Source: Nitrososphaerota archaeon
Lineage (GTDB): Archaea > Thermoproteota > Nitrososphaeria > Nitrososphaerales > JACPRH01
Reading direction: 5' to 3'
Assembly: GCA_023379805.1 (NCBI GenBank)
Contig: JAMCPI010000007.1
Location: forward strand, 62,001-126,000
DNA length: 64,000 bases
Shown here: positions 52,097 to 60,385 of the stretch, piece after piece
Position numbering within the stretch: position 1 is the stretch's first letter
How the letters are laid out: each line of letters opens with the position of its first letter
Notes under the pieces: generated by a model
What the model was told of the DNA's origin: nothing
Seen by the model: only the letters and a program-made list of their open reading frames with translations
The model's database searches: none
Program-made: the position numbers and the translations under genes

Positions 52097-53077
52097 CTAC
52101 TCTTCCTCCTCCCAGTCCATGATCCCGTTTTTCTCTATCTTAAATCGTACTCTAGGTATCGTCTTGATATCTGCATCATCTAGACGAGCTACCCATCCTT
52201 TACCTTTTCCTTTAAGCCGCTCCAGCCTTAGGCGAAGATGAACACCCTGCGCAACTGTGTTCCCCCCCGTCTCAATCACGTGGGTCTCACCTGTGTCCAA
52301 TATCCTCATTCTAACTGTATTGGTCACCACCACCGGTATATCCATGTCCAGCGCCATCTCCACCAAATCGTGTAGGTGATGCGCCAAAGATGTTTGCCGA
52401 GACGTAATGTGGCTCTCGCCTTGAAACTCGTAAACGAAGTTGTCAGTCAACGTGTCAATGACTAGCATCCGGATGTTCAGAGACGTAGACTCCTGACTGC
52501 TCTGAACAGCCCGGATCTGTTCCTCTGAGCTACGCGCATTAACAAGAAAGATGTGTTTGAACAGCCCATCATCGCTGATGCGGTCGGCAGCCATTTGAGC
52601 GAGCCGCTCAGGTCTGAAGGTCCCAGCTGTATCAATAAACACAACGTCGCTTTTACCTTCTTCTTCTTCATCTCCATCCTTTTCCTTCTTCTTCTGCTGC
52701 TGCTCTGCAGCCAGCAGGTTTACGCAGAGTTGGAAGCAGAGCTGTGTCTTACCTGCGCCGCTTTCGCCGTAAACCTCGGTTACTCTGCCGGATGAGATGC
52801 CTCCTCCGAGCAGGTTGTCCAGTGAGCTGGATCCGGTTGATATTTTTCTGCGCTGCCTTTCTTTGCCGAGTAAGCTGCTTCCCTGTTGCAGATGCTTGAT
52901 TTCGCTGACCGCTTCTGCAGTGATGTTTGCCGCGGTTTCCGGTGTGACGCCGTGCTTCAGGAGAAGATTTTTCGGCGCTAAAGCTAAATCTAGAACAGAT
53001 ATCATTCCCGCATCTTTCAACGCTTTAGCCGTCTCCTTCGATATCCAGTCTACATCTTCGATGAGCGGGCTGGCCAA
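52097..53077 (-). CDS. RadA/Rad51 paralogue with altered catalytic motif
   Basis: A 326-residue recombinase-family protein. Residues about 8-65 are the N-terminal helix-hairpin-helix domain, then the ATPase core: Walker A GESGAGKTQLCFQ, Walker B LNIRMLVIDTLTD, and the L2 region with VVVTNTVRMRIL. Two positions normally fixed in RadA are changed: the catalytic Glu of IDTEGTFRPER is Ala (IDTAGTFRPERL), and the L2 Gln (TNQV) is Thr. A Lys/Glu-rich insertion (QQQKKKEKDGDEEEEGK) sits after Walker A. It may bind ATP without efficient strand exchange, like aRadC-type paralogues. Start is TTG at 53077, divergent from nucS. Confidence 0.88.
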   Translation of the reverse strand: MASPLIEDVDWISKETAKALKDAGMISVLDLALAPKNLLLKHGVTPETAANITAEAVSEIKHLQQGSSLLGKERQRRKISTGSSSLDNLLGGGISSGRVTEVYGESGAGKTQLCFQLCVNLLAAEQQQKKKEKDGDEEEEGKSDVVFIDTAGTFRPERLAQMAADRISDDGLFKHIFLVNARSSEEQIRAVQSSQESTSLNIRMLVIDTLTDNFVYEFQGESHITSRQTSLAHHLHDLVEMALDMDIPVVVTNTVRMRILDTGETHVIETGGNTVAQGVHLRLRLERLKGKGKGWVARLDDADIKTIPRVRFKIEKNGIMDWEEEE

Positions 53078-53197
53078 TTACGCATAATCTCCGGATACTC
53101 TTTAGATAGTGGGTGCACATTTAAACAAGCCGTTCCGCTGAGTTCAGCAGGATCGTTAATACTTGTTTCAACGGTTGTCAAGGGTGAAGAAGGGTTC

Positions 53198-53974
53198 ATG
53201 AATCATCCGCAGGTCAAGGTTGACCCAACGTTTCAGGAAGTTGAGTCCACTGTTTCTGATGCCTGTTCGCGGGGTTGCTTCACAGTGCTGGTTACTGACT
53301 GCAGGGTTGATTACCACGGCCGCTCCTCCTCTAAGATGGGTTGGGGTGAACGGGTTGTTCTGTTGAAGCCTGACGGTTCGGTGCTGATTCACCGGAGAAC
53401 TGGTTTCGAAGCGGCTAACTGGCAGCCGCCGGGGTGCTCCATCACCTTTTCTCGACGAGAGGGTGAGCTGGTGATTCGGGCTGACCGGCGTAAGCCACGT
53501 GAAACCCTTGAGGTGATTTGTCGCGAAGTTGCTTTGGTCTCCTCGGTTTTGCTGAAGGATGAGGCTTCGCTTGACATGCTGATCTCTGAGCAGGATCTCT
53601 ACAGCGTGTTAAGAGCTAACCCTGATTTGATTGAGCCGGGCTTCAGGATCGGTTCGGAGCAGAAGGGGTTAGGTGGTGGAAAGGCCGATATTACTGGGTT
53701 CGACAGCTCAGGAAGATACACGGTGGTGGAGGTTAAACGAGTAGCTGCTGACACTGATGCTGTTAAGCAGCTCTACCGTTATCTTTCAAAGATGAGGGAG
53801 ACCTCTCCGGATCTGCGAGGTGTTCTTCTAGCGCCAAATATTCGACCAGCCGCGAAAAGGCTGGCCAAATCGTTGTCTGTAGATTATCGTCCTGTTGATG
53901 TGGTTCAATGCGCAGCTGTGTTCGCCAAGAATAGTAGTAACGGACTTGACCGGCTGGATAGACACTTTATTTAG
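53198..53974 (+). CDS. nucS: NucS/EndoMS mismatch-specific endonuclease
   Basis: A 258-residue endonuclease that cuts both strands at mismatches. The N-terminal DNA-binding/dimer domain is residues about 15-120 (VLVTDCRVDYHGRSSS, VVLLKPDGSVLIHRRTG, NWQPPG). The catalytic RecB-like domain has GGGKADITGFDSSGRYTVVEVKR, where the Asp and the ExK pair are metal-binding/catalytic. The C-terminus contains a RYLSKM stretch typical of NucS. Start is ATG with GGGTGA upstream. It is divergent from the RadA-like gene by 120 nt, so both DNA-repair genes may share control. Confidence 0.94.
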   Translation: MNHPQVKVDPTFQEVESTVSDACSRGCFTVLVTDCRVDYHGRSSSKMGWGERVVLLKPDGSVLIHRRTGFEAANWQPPGCSITFSRREGELVIRADRRKPRETLEVICREVALVSSVLLKDEASLDMLISEQDLYSVLRANPDLIEPGFRIGSEQKGLGGGKADITGFDSSGRYTVVEVKRVAADTDAVKQLYRYLSKMRETSPDLRGVLLAPNIRPAAKRLAKSLSVDYRPVDVVQCAAVFAKNSSNGLDRLDRHFI

Positions 53975-54047
53975 CGGCTTCGTGATTTGCGAGCAACCTT
54001 TTTATTCCACGTACAGACGATGTTGCGTAACCAAAGAGGAGCTAGTG

Positions 54048-54287
54048 TTGTCCGACTCTGTAAAGAAGCCTCTGAACATGCTGCAGAAGGCGGTGAACAA
54101 AGATGTTTCAGTTCGTCTGAAGAATGATCAGGAGTATAAGGGTAAAATGATCAACATCGACCAGTACATGAACGTGATACTAGTTGACGCGGAGGAGCAT
54201 AGCAACGGTGCTCTCTCAGCTAACTACGGAAAAATTGTTATACGGGGCAACAATGTCCTCTTTATCAAGATTGAAACAGATCTTTAG
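54048..54287 (+). CDS. LSm (Sm-like) RNA-binding protein
   Basis: A 79-residue Sm protein that forms heptameric RNA-binding rings. The Sm1 motif is VSVRLKNDQEYKGKMINIDQYMNVIL, and Sm2 is KIVIRGNNVLFI. I start at TTG 54048 because GAGGAG lies 6 nt upstream and the protein then begins SDSVKKPLNMLQKAV, as in other archaeal LSm proteins; the frame stays open further up but overlaps the nucS 3' end. It is 17 nt upstream of the SAM-synthetase gene and is probably co-transcribed. Confidence 0.93.
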   Translation: MSDSVKKPLNMLQKAVNKDVSVRLKNDQEYKGKMINIDQYMNVILVDAEEHSNGALSANYGKIVIRGNNVLFIKIETDL

Positions 54288-54304
54288 TATGTGATGTGAT
54301 GTAG

Positions 54305-55519
54305 ATGAGTACGCGAGCAATTCATGTCGAACAGTTAAGATGCGCCCCGATCTCGGATCTAGAGGTTGAGATTGTTGAGCGGAAAGGAAAAGGTCATCCT
54401 GACAGCCTAATCGACGGAGCCTCTGAAGCGGTTTCCAGAGCTCTATGCCAATACTATCTCAGCAAATTCGGCCGAGTCTTCCATCACAACGTGGATAAAG
54501 GTATCCTGGTAGGCGGCAGATCCAACCCTGTTTTCGGTGGAGGCGAAGTCATAGAGCCTATCTTCATCATGGTTGCAGGTCGCGCCATATCTCTCATAAA
54601 GGAGAAGGACGGGGTTCACGAGGTACCGGTGGGCGTGCTGGCTCAATCAGCCATCAGCGAGTTCCTAAAATCGACTCTCCGCTACCTAGACGATAAGGAT
54701 GTTCACATCGAGTATAAGGTGAAGCAGGGATCCACAGATCTCGTGGCTATTTTCGACGGTGCTTCAAAAATGCCGCTGGGCAACGACACCTCAATCGGAA
54801 TCGGTTTCGCTCCGTTGACCCCTACTGAGAACCTTGTTCTTGAGACCGAGCGGATGCTTAACTCACCGGAGCTGAAGAAGGTGTTGCCGGAGGTCGGTGA
54901 AGACGTCAAAGTGATGGGTTACCGACGTGAGAAGAAGATCAACCTCACAGTAGCAAGCGCAATGATAAGCAGGCTGATGCCTGACGCCAGCCACTACCAT
55001 AGCGTAGTCAACGATGTCCAGAACCGTGTTGAAGATCTGGCTTCAAAGATCACCAACCTAGATGTGGATGTTAAGGTGAATGCCGGTGACAGCCCTAAGC
55101 TAGGCGTCTATTATCTCACCGTCACAGGCACCTCAGCTGAGGCTGGTGACGACGGCAACACAGGAAGAGGCAACAGGCACAACGGGTTAATCACCTCGAT
55201 GCGTCAATACTCAATGGAGGCCTGCGCAGGCAAGAACCCAATTAATCACACAGGCAAAATCTACAACGTGCTGGCTCAGAGAGCCGCTGACAAGATCGTC
55301 GCAGAGGTCAAGGGCGTCAAAGAGATATATGTGAGGCTACTAAGCAGAATCGGCTCACCAATCGACCAGCCGCAGGTCTGCAGCTCCGCAGTGGTGCTGG
55401 AGCACGGTGTGTCGCTGTCCAACGTCAGCGGCGAAATATCCTCAATACTCAACGAAGAACTAGCCAACATCACCGGTTTAACTCCGCTCATCATAGACGG
55501 AAAGGTCACCCTCTTCTAA
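54305..55519 (+). CDS. mat: Archaeal S-adenosylmethionine synthetase
   Basis: A 404-residue enzyme of the archaeal-type MAT family (COG1812), which makes S-adenosylmethionine from methionine and ATP. Diagnostic stretches are VEIVERKGKGHPDSLIDGASEAVSRAL at the N-terminus, HHNVDKGILVGGRSNP, GDDGNTGRGNRHNGLITSMRQYSMEACAGKNPINHTGKIYN-type middle region, here in several short conserved blocks, and the C-terminal SSAVVLEHG. Start is ATG at 54305, downstream of the LSm gene. It supplies SAM to Pcm, radical SAM and other methyltransferases here. Confidence 0.97.
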   Translation: MSTRAIHVEQLRCAPISDLEVEIVERKGKGHPDSLIDGASEAVSRALCQYYLSKFGRVFHHNVDKGILVGGRSNPVFGGGEVIEPIFIMVAGRAISLIKEKDGVHEVPVGVLAQSAISEFLKSTLRYLDDKDVHIEYKVKQGSTDLVAIFDGASKMPLGNDTSIGIGFAPLTPTENLVLETERMLNSPELKKVLPEVGEDVKVMGYRREKKINLTVASAMISRLMPDASHYHSVVNDVQNRVEDLASKITNLDVDVKVNAGDSPKLGVYYLTVTGTSAEAGDDGNTGRGNRHNGLITSMRQYSMEACAGKNPINHTGKIYNVLAQRAADKIVAEVKGVKEIYVRLLSRIGSPIDQPQVCSSAVVLEHGVSLSNVSGEISSILNEELANITGLTPLIIDGKVTLF

Positions 55520-55562
55520 ACCTCTGCACCAACCAACAAGACCGCCGCTTTCGGAGAGCAGT

Positions 55563-55591
55563 AGCGTAGATCGTTAGTTATCTACATCGCT
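55563..55591 (+). terminator. Interrupted hairpin after the MAT gene
   Basis: AGCG-TAGAT-CGTTAGTT-ATCTA-CAT-CGCT forms a 5-bp plus 4-bp stem with a 3-nt bulge, about 45 nt past the stop. It could end the LSm-MAT transcript. Confidence 0.3.
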
Positions 55592-55692
55592 AGTGTTAGG
55601 TGTCGCTAGCATTAGCTTGCAATAGTGGGTTACTGTTTGCTGGAGATCTGTCCGCAAGAAAAGTTATTGTCTAGGTTTGCTCCTCAAATATC

Positions 55693-56103
55693 TTGATCTA
55701 CTTGGCTGCTTCAAACGTTAGATCAATGCTGTCGAACGCTCAGGAGCTTGAGGTCACTGTTAAGGGTAGAAGGAGCGGTCAGAGCCGTCGCGTTCCCGTC
55801 TGGTTTGTGTACGATGCTAGCCGAATCTATCTTCTCCCAGTCAACGGCTCGGACTCTGAGTGGTTCAAGAATGTTCTAGTCAACCCTTCGGTGCGTGTAT
55901 CGGTAGCTGGCAGATCGGTAAACTTGGTCGCGAAGCCGTTAACTGATCCGAGGGTCGTTAAGCGAGTGGTTGAGAAGTTCATCCGGAAATATGGCGAAGA
56001 GGAGATTCAGACCTGGTACCAGAAGCTCGACGCGGCCTTGGAGCTGCCTGTACCTGCTGATAGAGAATACAATGACATGCGAGACTCGGGTTTCGAGTTC
56101 TAG
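55693..56103 (+). CDS. PNPOx-like deazaflavin/FMN-binding protein (DUF385/Ddn-type)
   Basis: A 136-residue split-barrel protein: ELEVTVKGRRSGQSRRVPVWFVYDASRIYLLPVNGSDSEWFKNVLVNPSVRVSV carries the DUF385 layout of F420- or flavin-dependent nitroreductase/quinone-reductase proteins (GRRSG...RxxP...SxWxxNVxxNP). The GS-SEW-KN segment binds the cofactor phosphate. Start TTG at 55693 is weak; internal codons are possible. Its neighbours are TspO and MAT, with no obvious operon. Confidence 0.82.
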   Translation: MIYLAASNVRSMLSNAQELEVTVKGRRSGQSRRVPVWFVYDASRIYLLPVNGSDSEWFKNVLVNPSVRVSVAGRSVNLVAKPLTDPRVVKRVVEKFIRKYGEEEIQTWYQKLDAALELPVPADREYNDMRDSGFEF

Positions 56104-56239
56104 GCTTGCTTAGCTTGCCCGTTCTGGAAAAGTTCCCATACGTGCCTCTCGGCGGTCTCTGGATTAAACAGGTATTCTGACACCAAAGACTATAACTCTA
56201 CTCTGGTAGTGGTGAAGACTTTATTGTGTAGATTGAAAT

Positions 56240-56247
56240 CTTTATTC
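56240..56247 (+). promoter_or_regulatory. TATA-like box of the tspO gene
   Basis: CTTTATTC lies 27-34 nt before the ATG at 56274, implying a nearly leaderless transcript. A second TTTATT stretch 23 nt upstream could be a weaker alternative. Confidence 0.45.
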
Positions 56248-56273
56248 CACAGCTAGCCGATTAGATATCAAGG

Positions 56274-56756
56274 ATGCTCAGATATAGAGGCCTGCCGCGG
56301 TTGATATCGGCGATAGTTGTTTGCCAGTTAGCCGGTGTCATCGGCTCCATATTTACTATTAGTTCAATTCCGACGTGGTACGCTGGGCTTGAGAAGCCGT
56401 TTTTTGCGCCTCCTAATTGGCTCTTCGGGCCTGTTTGGCTATCTCTTTACACCTTGATGGGTATCTCATTGTACCTTGTGTGGAGCAGGGGTGCAGATAC
56501 TCGCAGGGGGAGTCTTGCGTTGACAGTGTTTGGTGTCCAGCTTGTCTTGAATGCGCTTTGGTCTGTCCTATTCTTTGGCTTGAGATCGCCAATCCTCGGA
56601 CTCGTGGAGATTGCGGCGCTGTGGATCATGATCGCAGCTACAATTGTGCTGTTTTACAGGGTTTCCAGAGCTGCGGCTCTGCTTCTTATTCCATACATTG
56701 CGTGGGTGACGATTGCCGCGGCTCTCAACGGCTTCATATGGAGCCTAAACCTATAA
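56274..56756 (+). CDS. tspO: TspO/MBR-family membrane protein
   Basis: A 160-residue five-helix membrane protein. Family marks are TWYAGLEKPFFAPPNWLFGPVWLSLYTLMGISLYLVW and VLNALWSVLFFGL, both with the characteristic aromatic residues and the WxxL/FxPPxWxFGPVW pattern. TspO binds tetrapyrroles, steroids or similar compounds and responds to stress. The last helix ends ALNGFIWSLNL. ATG start, leaderless-type promoter. The gene stands alone. Confidence 0.93.
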   Translation: MLRYRGLPRLISAIVVCQLAGVIGSIFTISSIPTWYAGLEKPFFAPPNWLFGPVWLSLYTLMGISLYLVWSRGADTRRGSLALTVFGVQLVLNALWSVLFFGLRSPILGLVEIAALWIMIAATIVLFYRVSRAAALLLIPYIAWVTIAAALNGFIWSLNL

Positions 56757-56932
56757 GTGTGCCTTGAGAAAAGAATCATCTGAAAAATTGAAAGAAGCAG
56801 GTGGGGCTCGGAATTGAGCCAACTGATTAAGTGGTTACTTCTTAGTTAGTCTAGATTAGCTTGTTTTATTGCTTGTTTCTGTGACTTGATCTCCGTGTAC
56901 AGCCCCTGTGTGGGTGCTTGTTTAGGTGTGCG

Positions 56933-58294
56933 TTATTGGGGTTCGGTGGTTGTAGGCATCACCTTTGTTTTGAGCAGCGTCCAGATGGATGCTGCGGCTA
57001 GGACTACTGCGAGTATGGATAGGTCCATTTCAAGGGTGTTGTAGAGCGCTGCTGCGCCGATGATTGATACGAGTTGTCGCCGCTGCTCTATGTCGCTTGT
57101 TATCCAGAGTGTTATTGAGAGTGGTCCCATGATTCCTGCTGAGAGTGTGCCGAGTTTTGCGCCGTAGTCGATGAAGTGTATGGCGAAGGCGACTCCTAGG
57201 TACCATAGGGCGACTGCGATTATCCACGGTATGTTTGATAGTCCTAGGAAGGCTGTTGTGGCGACGTAAGGTATCATTAGAACTTCGAGTGCGAACATTG
57301 CGTATAGGAGCGTTTTGTCTGGGTGAATCTGAGTCGTCTTTGTTTTGTCCTCAAGCTCACCTGCTATGGCTTCGACTGTTTCTTCAAAGTTTTTGAGCTT
57401 GATAGGGATAAGCTGTCTGATCGAGTTGTCTCTGACCGTTGCATCATGCTGCAGTGCGTCGATCAGGGGTCGGGCGATTGAGGCTTTGACGGGGGTTACG
57501 AGATCAATCCAGTGGGCGGAAAGCCTCGGTGTGCGGAACGGTGTTACAGCAACTCTGGTCTGCTTCCCTTTGATTTTTCCGTATCTCTCTATCATTTCAA
57601 AGAAGGAGAGTGTTTCAGGGCCGCCTATGTCAAAGAATTTACCCTCAGTCTCATTCAAAGATGCTGACTCGGCTAGGTAGGTTACAACGTCGTCCACCGA
57701 TATTGGTTGGGTTTTGTTCAGAACCCATTTTGGGCATAGTAACAGAGGCATCTTTTCAACGAGGTATCTCAGCATCTCGAACGAATGACCGCCTTTCCCG
57801 AGTATTGCTGAGGTTCTGAACACTGTGAGTTTGGCTGAGGATTTCGCAAGTATGTCGCCGACTCGTCTCCTGCTCCGCATATGGTGGGTGAGATCCTCGT
57901 TTCGGCCTGTGCCTAGCTCTTCGAGATAGATTATTCTGCTGACATGGCATTCTGTTGCGGCTCGAGCAAAGTTCTCCGCAAACAGTTTGTCGCGTCCTAC
58001 GAACTTCGCGAAGCCTGACGCAGATCCCTCCATAGAGTGTATAAGGTAGAAGGCTATGTCGACCCCGGATAGTGCGTCAACCAAGTTGTAGTAGTTTTCA
58101 GCGTCGCCCTGCACTATCTCGACGTCTCCGCCGAATCTTCCTTTCAAGGTGTTGACGCGTCTAGTCATGCATCTGATTTTATATTGTCCTGAGGACGACA
58201 GTTTTTCTACTAAGCGGCCTCCAATGAACCCGCTGGCACCGGTAACCAAGATTCTTGGAGCATGAGGCTTAGCCTCAATCTCCTCAGTGTCCAA
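56933..58294 (-). CDS. NAD(P)-dependent epimerase/SDR fused to a membrane domain
   Basis: A 453-residue two-part protein. Residues about 12-300 form an atypical SDR domain: ILVTGASGFIGGRLVEKL (cofactor loop), DAENYYNLVDALSGVDIAFYLIHSM, RIIYLEELGTG, and FFDIGGPETLSFFEMIERYG. After a charged linker (about 305-330) come about four to five hydrophobic helices (ALEVLMIPYVATTAFLGL, PWIIAVALWYLGVAFAIHFI, LGTLSAGIMGPLSITLWI and AVVLAAASIWTLL). Bacterial relatives of the SDR part end in a DUF2867 domain instead. The product should be membrane-bound with the SDR domain in the cytosol. Substrate unknown. Confidence 0.82.
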   Translation of the reverse strand: MDTEEIEAKPHAPRILVTGASGFIGGRLVEKLSSSGQYKIRCMTRRVNTLKGRFGGDVEIVQGDAENYYNLVDALSGVDIAFYLIHSMEGSASGFAKFVGRDKLFAENFARAATECHVSRIIYLEELGTGRNEDLTHHMRSRRRVGDILAKSSAKLTVFRTSAILGKGGHSFEMLRYLVEKMPLLLCPKWVLNKTQPISVDDVVTYLAESASLNETEGKFFDIGGPETLSFFEMIERYGKIKGKQTRVAVTPFRTPRLSAHWIDLVTPVKASIARPLIDALQHDATVRDNSIRQLIPIKLKNFEETVEAIAGELEDKTKTTQIHPDKTLLYAMFALEVLMIPYVATTAFLGLSNIPWIIAVALWYLGVAFAIHFIDYGAKLGTLSAGIMGPLSITLWITSDIEQRRQLVSIIGAAALYNTLEMDLSILAVVLAAASIWTLLKTKVMPTTTEPQ

Positions 58295-58426
58295 TTACGA
58301 GAAACACCGGTTCAGAAGCGCAGAAGAACGTATAAAGCTAGCTATACTAATTCGGTCTATTATCAATAAATCTTTGTAATCTTCATAAAATATTATAATA
58401 GTTAGTTAACTGCTTGTTTATCTACA

Positions 58427-59134
58427 CTATTTTGCTCTTTTCAACAGCAGAACTTCAGCAAGAGCCAACGTGACGACTGTGGCCCCGACCGCCCAAGCGC
58501 TAGTAAACGGTTCTGCGCCCTGTCCCAGCGGTGCTGCTGTGGCTGCGGTTGTGAAGGTGGTCAGCAGGGTAGTTGTCGAGGTACTGGTTCGAATCTCCGT
58601 TATCGTCCGAGTTAAAGTAATCTCGGAGGTTATTGTGGTGATGCTATTACTGCTGTTGCTACTGGTGACGGTGGTGGTCGTGTTCCCGTTTTGCTGTTGA
58701 GTGCAGGGTGGACCGATGTTTAGTGTAACTGCTGTGGTGTGGCTGATTTTTCTGTCAGCAGACGTGGCTTTCAATGATAGGCTTGTTACTCCTTGGGGTG
58801 TGTCCGGTGAAACCGTCACTGTAAGGGTTGATCTTACTTCACTGTATTCCCTGACGAAAACGGGGTTAGGGTTGAAGGCGACATTCACTCCACTGGGTGC
58901 AGATACCATCGTCAGGGTCACTGCTCCTAGGAAGCCTTCTTGGGAAACTAGTTGGACTGTGAATGTGGCTGGGCATCCTGCTGCTACAGGCAGCGCTTTA
59001 GGCGTCATTACCATGTAAACGTCTGGCGGGCCTGGTCCGCTTATGGATGAGACTGGCTTAGGGAGTAGCAGCGGTGTGAGTAGCAGTAGCGCAGCCAGAG
59101 TTACGGTGGCGGGAAGATTCTTCCTGAGTATCAC
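58427..59134 (-). CDS. Surface-anchored Ig-like domain protein with Thr/Ser stalk
   Basis: A 235-residue exported protein. A signal peptide (LPATVTLAALLLLTPLLLPK, residues about 6-25) is followed by one Ig/NEW3-like beta domain (about 42-145: GCPATFTVQLVSQEGFLGAVTLTMVSA, LTVTVSPDTPQGVTSLSLKATS). A Ser/Thr-rich stalk (about 150-200) follows, then a C-terminal helix (WAVGATVVTLALAEVLLL) with a KRAK stop. It should face outside. The stalk resembles that of the binding protein at 30736-31839 and the PQQ-type protein at 61225-63396. Function unknown. Confidence 0.8.
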   Translation of the reverse strand: MILRKNLPATVTLAALLLLTPLLLPKPVSSISGPGPPDVYMVMTPKALPVAAGCPATFTVQLVSQEGFLGAVTLTMVSAPSGVNVAFNPNPVFVREYSEVRSTLTVTVSPDTPQGVTSLSLKATSADRKISHTTAVTLNIGPPCTQQQNGNTTTTVTSSNSSNSITTITSEITLTRTITEIRTSTSTTTLLTTFTTAATAAPLGQGAEPFTSAWAVGATVVTLALAEVLLLKRAK

Positions 59135-59276
59135 CGAAGATCCCGAGTTTTAGATATATCTCTAGGTTAGAGATAAGTTTTGATGAAGCAGGAGGTATTC
59201 TAGCCATCTAGGGTAGCTTTGCCTACCTCTAGGTGGGTTATTGCCGCTATTCATCTTTTTAGGATGTTTAGTGTCT

Positions 59277-59564
59277 CTAGAACGCGAAGCGCCGTTGTGG
59301 ACGGGCAGATTCGTTACTAGGACGGTTTTGCGACGTAGGTCTAGCAGATTCCGTCGCTTGGGTGGGTTGTTTTTCAACTTGGGCTGGTGTTGCTATTGTT
59401 GGTGTTGGTGTCGCTGCTTTTGGGTGCTCGACTAGCTGTCCCTCCAAGTCGAGCTTTGTGGTTCTGAGTTGAAGCACCTCTTCTTCGAGTGCCTTGAACT
59501 TCTTCTCAAGCTCTGCTACTGCGAGCAGGTCTATGATTTTAGAGATCTCTTGCTCAAGATTCAA
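59277..59564 (-). CDS. Coiled-coil protein, 5' end possibly frameshifted
   Basis: A 95-residue frame that starts at TTG 59564, in mid-coiled coil (MNLEQEISKIIDLLAVAELEKKFKALEEEV). The C-terminal half is a Pro/Thr/Ala/Gln-rich disordered tail. The coiled-coil pattern continues upstream in the same frame (VAWESKIKGLEEEK), yet that frame has no start codon before a stop. An ATG at 59646 in another frame encodes MEIAQQQPQQS and would join the coiled coil if one base near 59613 were skipped. The full protein would have about 122 residues. Whether this is a sequencing error, a real mutation or a programmed shift cannot be told here. Confidence 0.5.
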   Translation of the reverse strand: MNLEQEISKIIDLLAVAELEKKFKALEEEVLQLRTTKLDLEGQLVEHPKAATPTPTIATPAQVEKQPTQATESARPTSQNRPSNESARPQRRFAF

Positions 59565-59888
59565 CTTCTCTTCTTCAAGCCCTTTAATCTTGCTTTCCCA
59601 AGCGACTTCTACTGGACTGTTGCGGCTGTTGTTGTGCGATCTCCATGGTTTATTTGTTCTTCCCGGTGGATGTGTTTAGGATTTATCGCTGTGCATGCAT
59701 CGGTGTACCTTTGTATTCTGAAGCACTACATAGGTGAGGTCGTTTTCCGGAGGATGCTCGGAGGCGTGTCTCTTGGTCGCTGATAGGTTTCTTGCTGTTG
59801 TTATTTCGATTCTCTTTATCAAAGTGTCAGTTAATTTTTGTCTTGTTTCTTAATTGGTGATGCGTTATCTGTGATGTTGATACCTGAT

Positions 59889-60257
59889 ATGCCTAAAGTT
59901 GCACGGAAAAAATCTGAGGCGAAAGTGGTTTTGGGGAATGGAAGCGGACGCCTGAAGTTTCAATGTTTCGATCTTCCAGAGTCACTTCTAGCGGGTCTAC
60001 CGGGTGCAAAGATGAATCCGCCGAGTATTCCTGAAGTTGAGATCTATGTGGACGGCGATAAATGGGATGAGGTGTCATCGTTCTTCGGGCATAAGAGCGA
60101 CAGCAGCATCTACATCGTTCGCAGAGACACCGATGGACACCTCTACGTGCAGTTCGGAGACGGATTAACTGGAAGACGGATACCGACAGGCACCAACAAC
60201 GTGGTTGCAATACAGCGATCTGGCGCAGGCGAAACAGGCAAAACAACTGCTGATTAG
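59889..60257 (+). CDS. Orphan protein with baseplate-like FGDGxxGRxxPTGxNNV motif
   Basis: A 122-residue protein. Residues about 1-55 are basic and unassigned. Residues 57-110 read VEIYVDGDKWDEVSSF and then IYIVRRDTDGHLYVQFGDGLTGRRIPTGTNNVVAI. The strand-turn motif FGDG-x2-GR-x-PTG-x-NNV is common in baseplate/spike-assembly proteins of contractile phage tails and related injection systems. No other tail gene is nearby, so this is a stand-alone domain. ATG at 59889 is used; upstream in-frame starts at 59838 and 59874 are possible. Function unknown. Confidence 0.65.
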   Translation: MPKVARKKSEAKVVLGNGSGRLKFQCFDLPESLLAGLPGAKMNPPSIPEVEIYVDGDKWDEVSSFFGHKSDSSIYIVRRDTDGHLYVQFGDGLTGRRIPTGTNNVVAIQRSGAGETGKTTAD

Positions 60258-60385
60258 GCGTAACCACCGCGCCTTTACTACTGGTAGGTGTGAGGTATCT
60301 CAAAATCGTTCGTGAGGTGGGTGGCTTTCCTCTTATTTATGGAACCTACCGCGAAGCGCATAGGAGTGCCGCATCTGCTGTATTG

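Noticed and set aside
58586-58595. tRNA T-loop-like GGTTCGAATC
   Set aside because: It lies inside the coding sequence at 58427-59134 and has no matching acceptor, D or anticodon arm around it.
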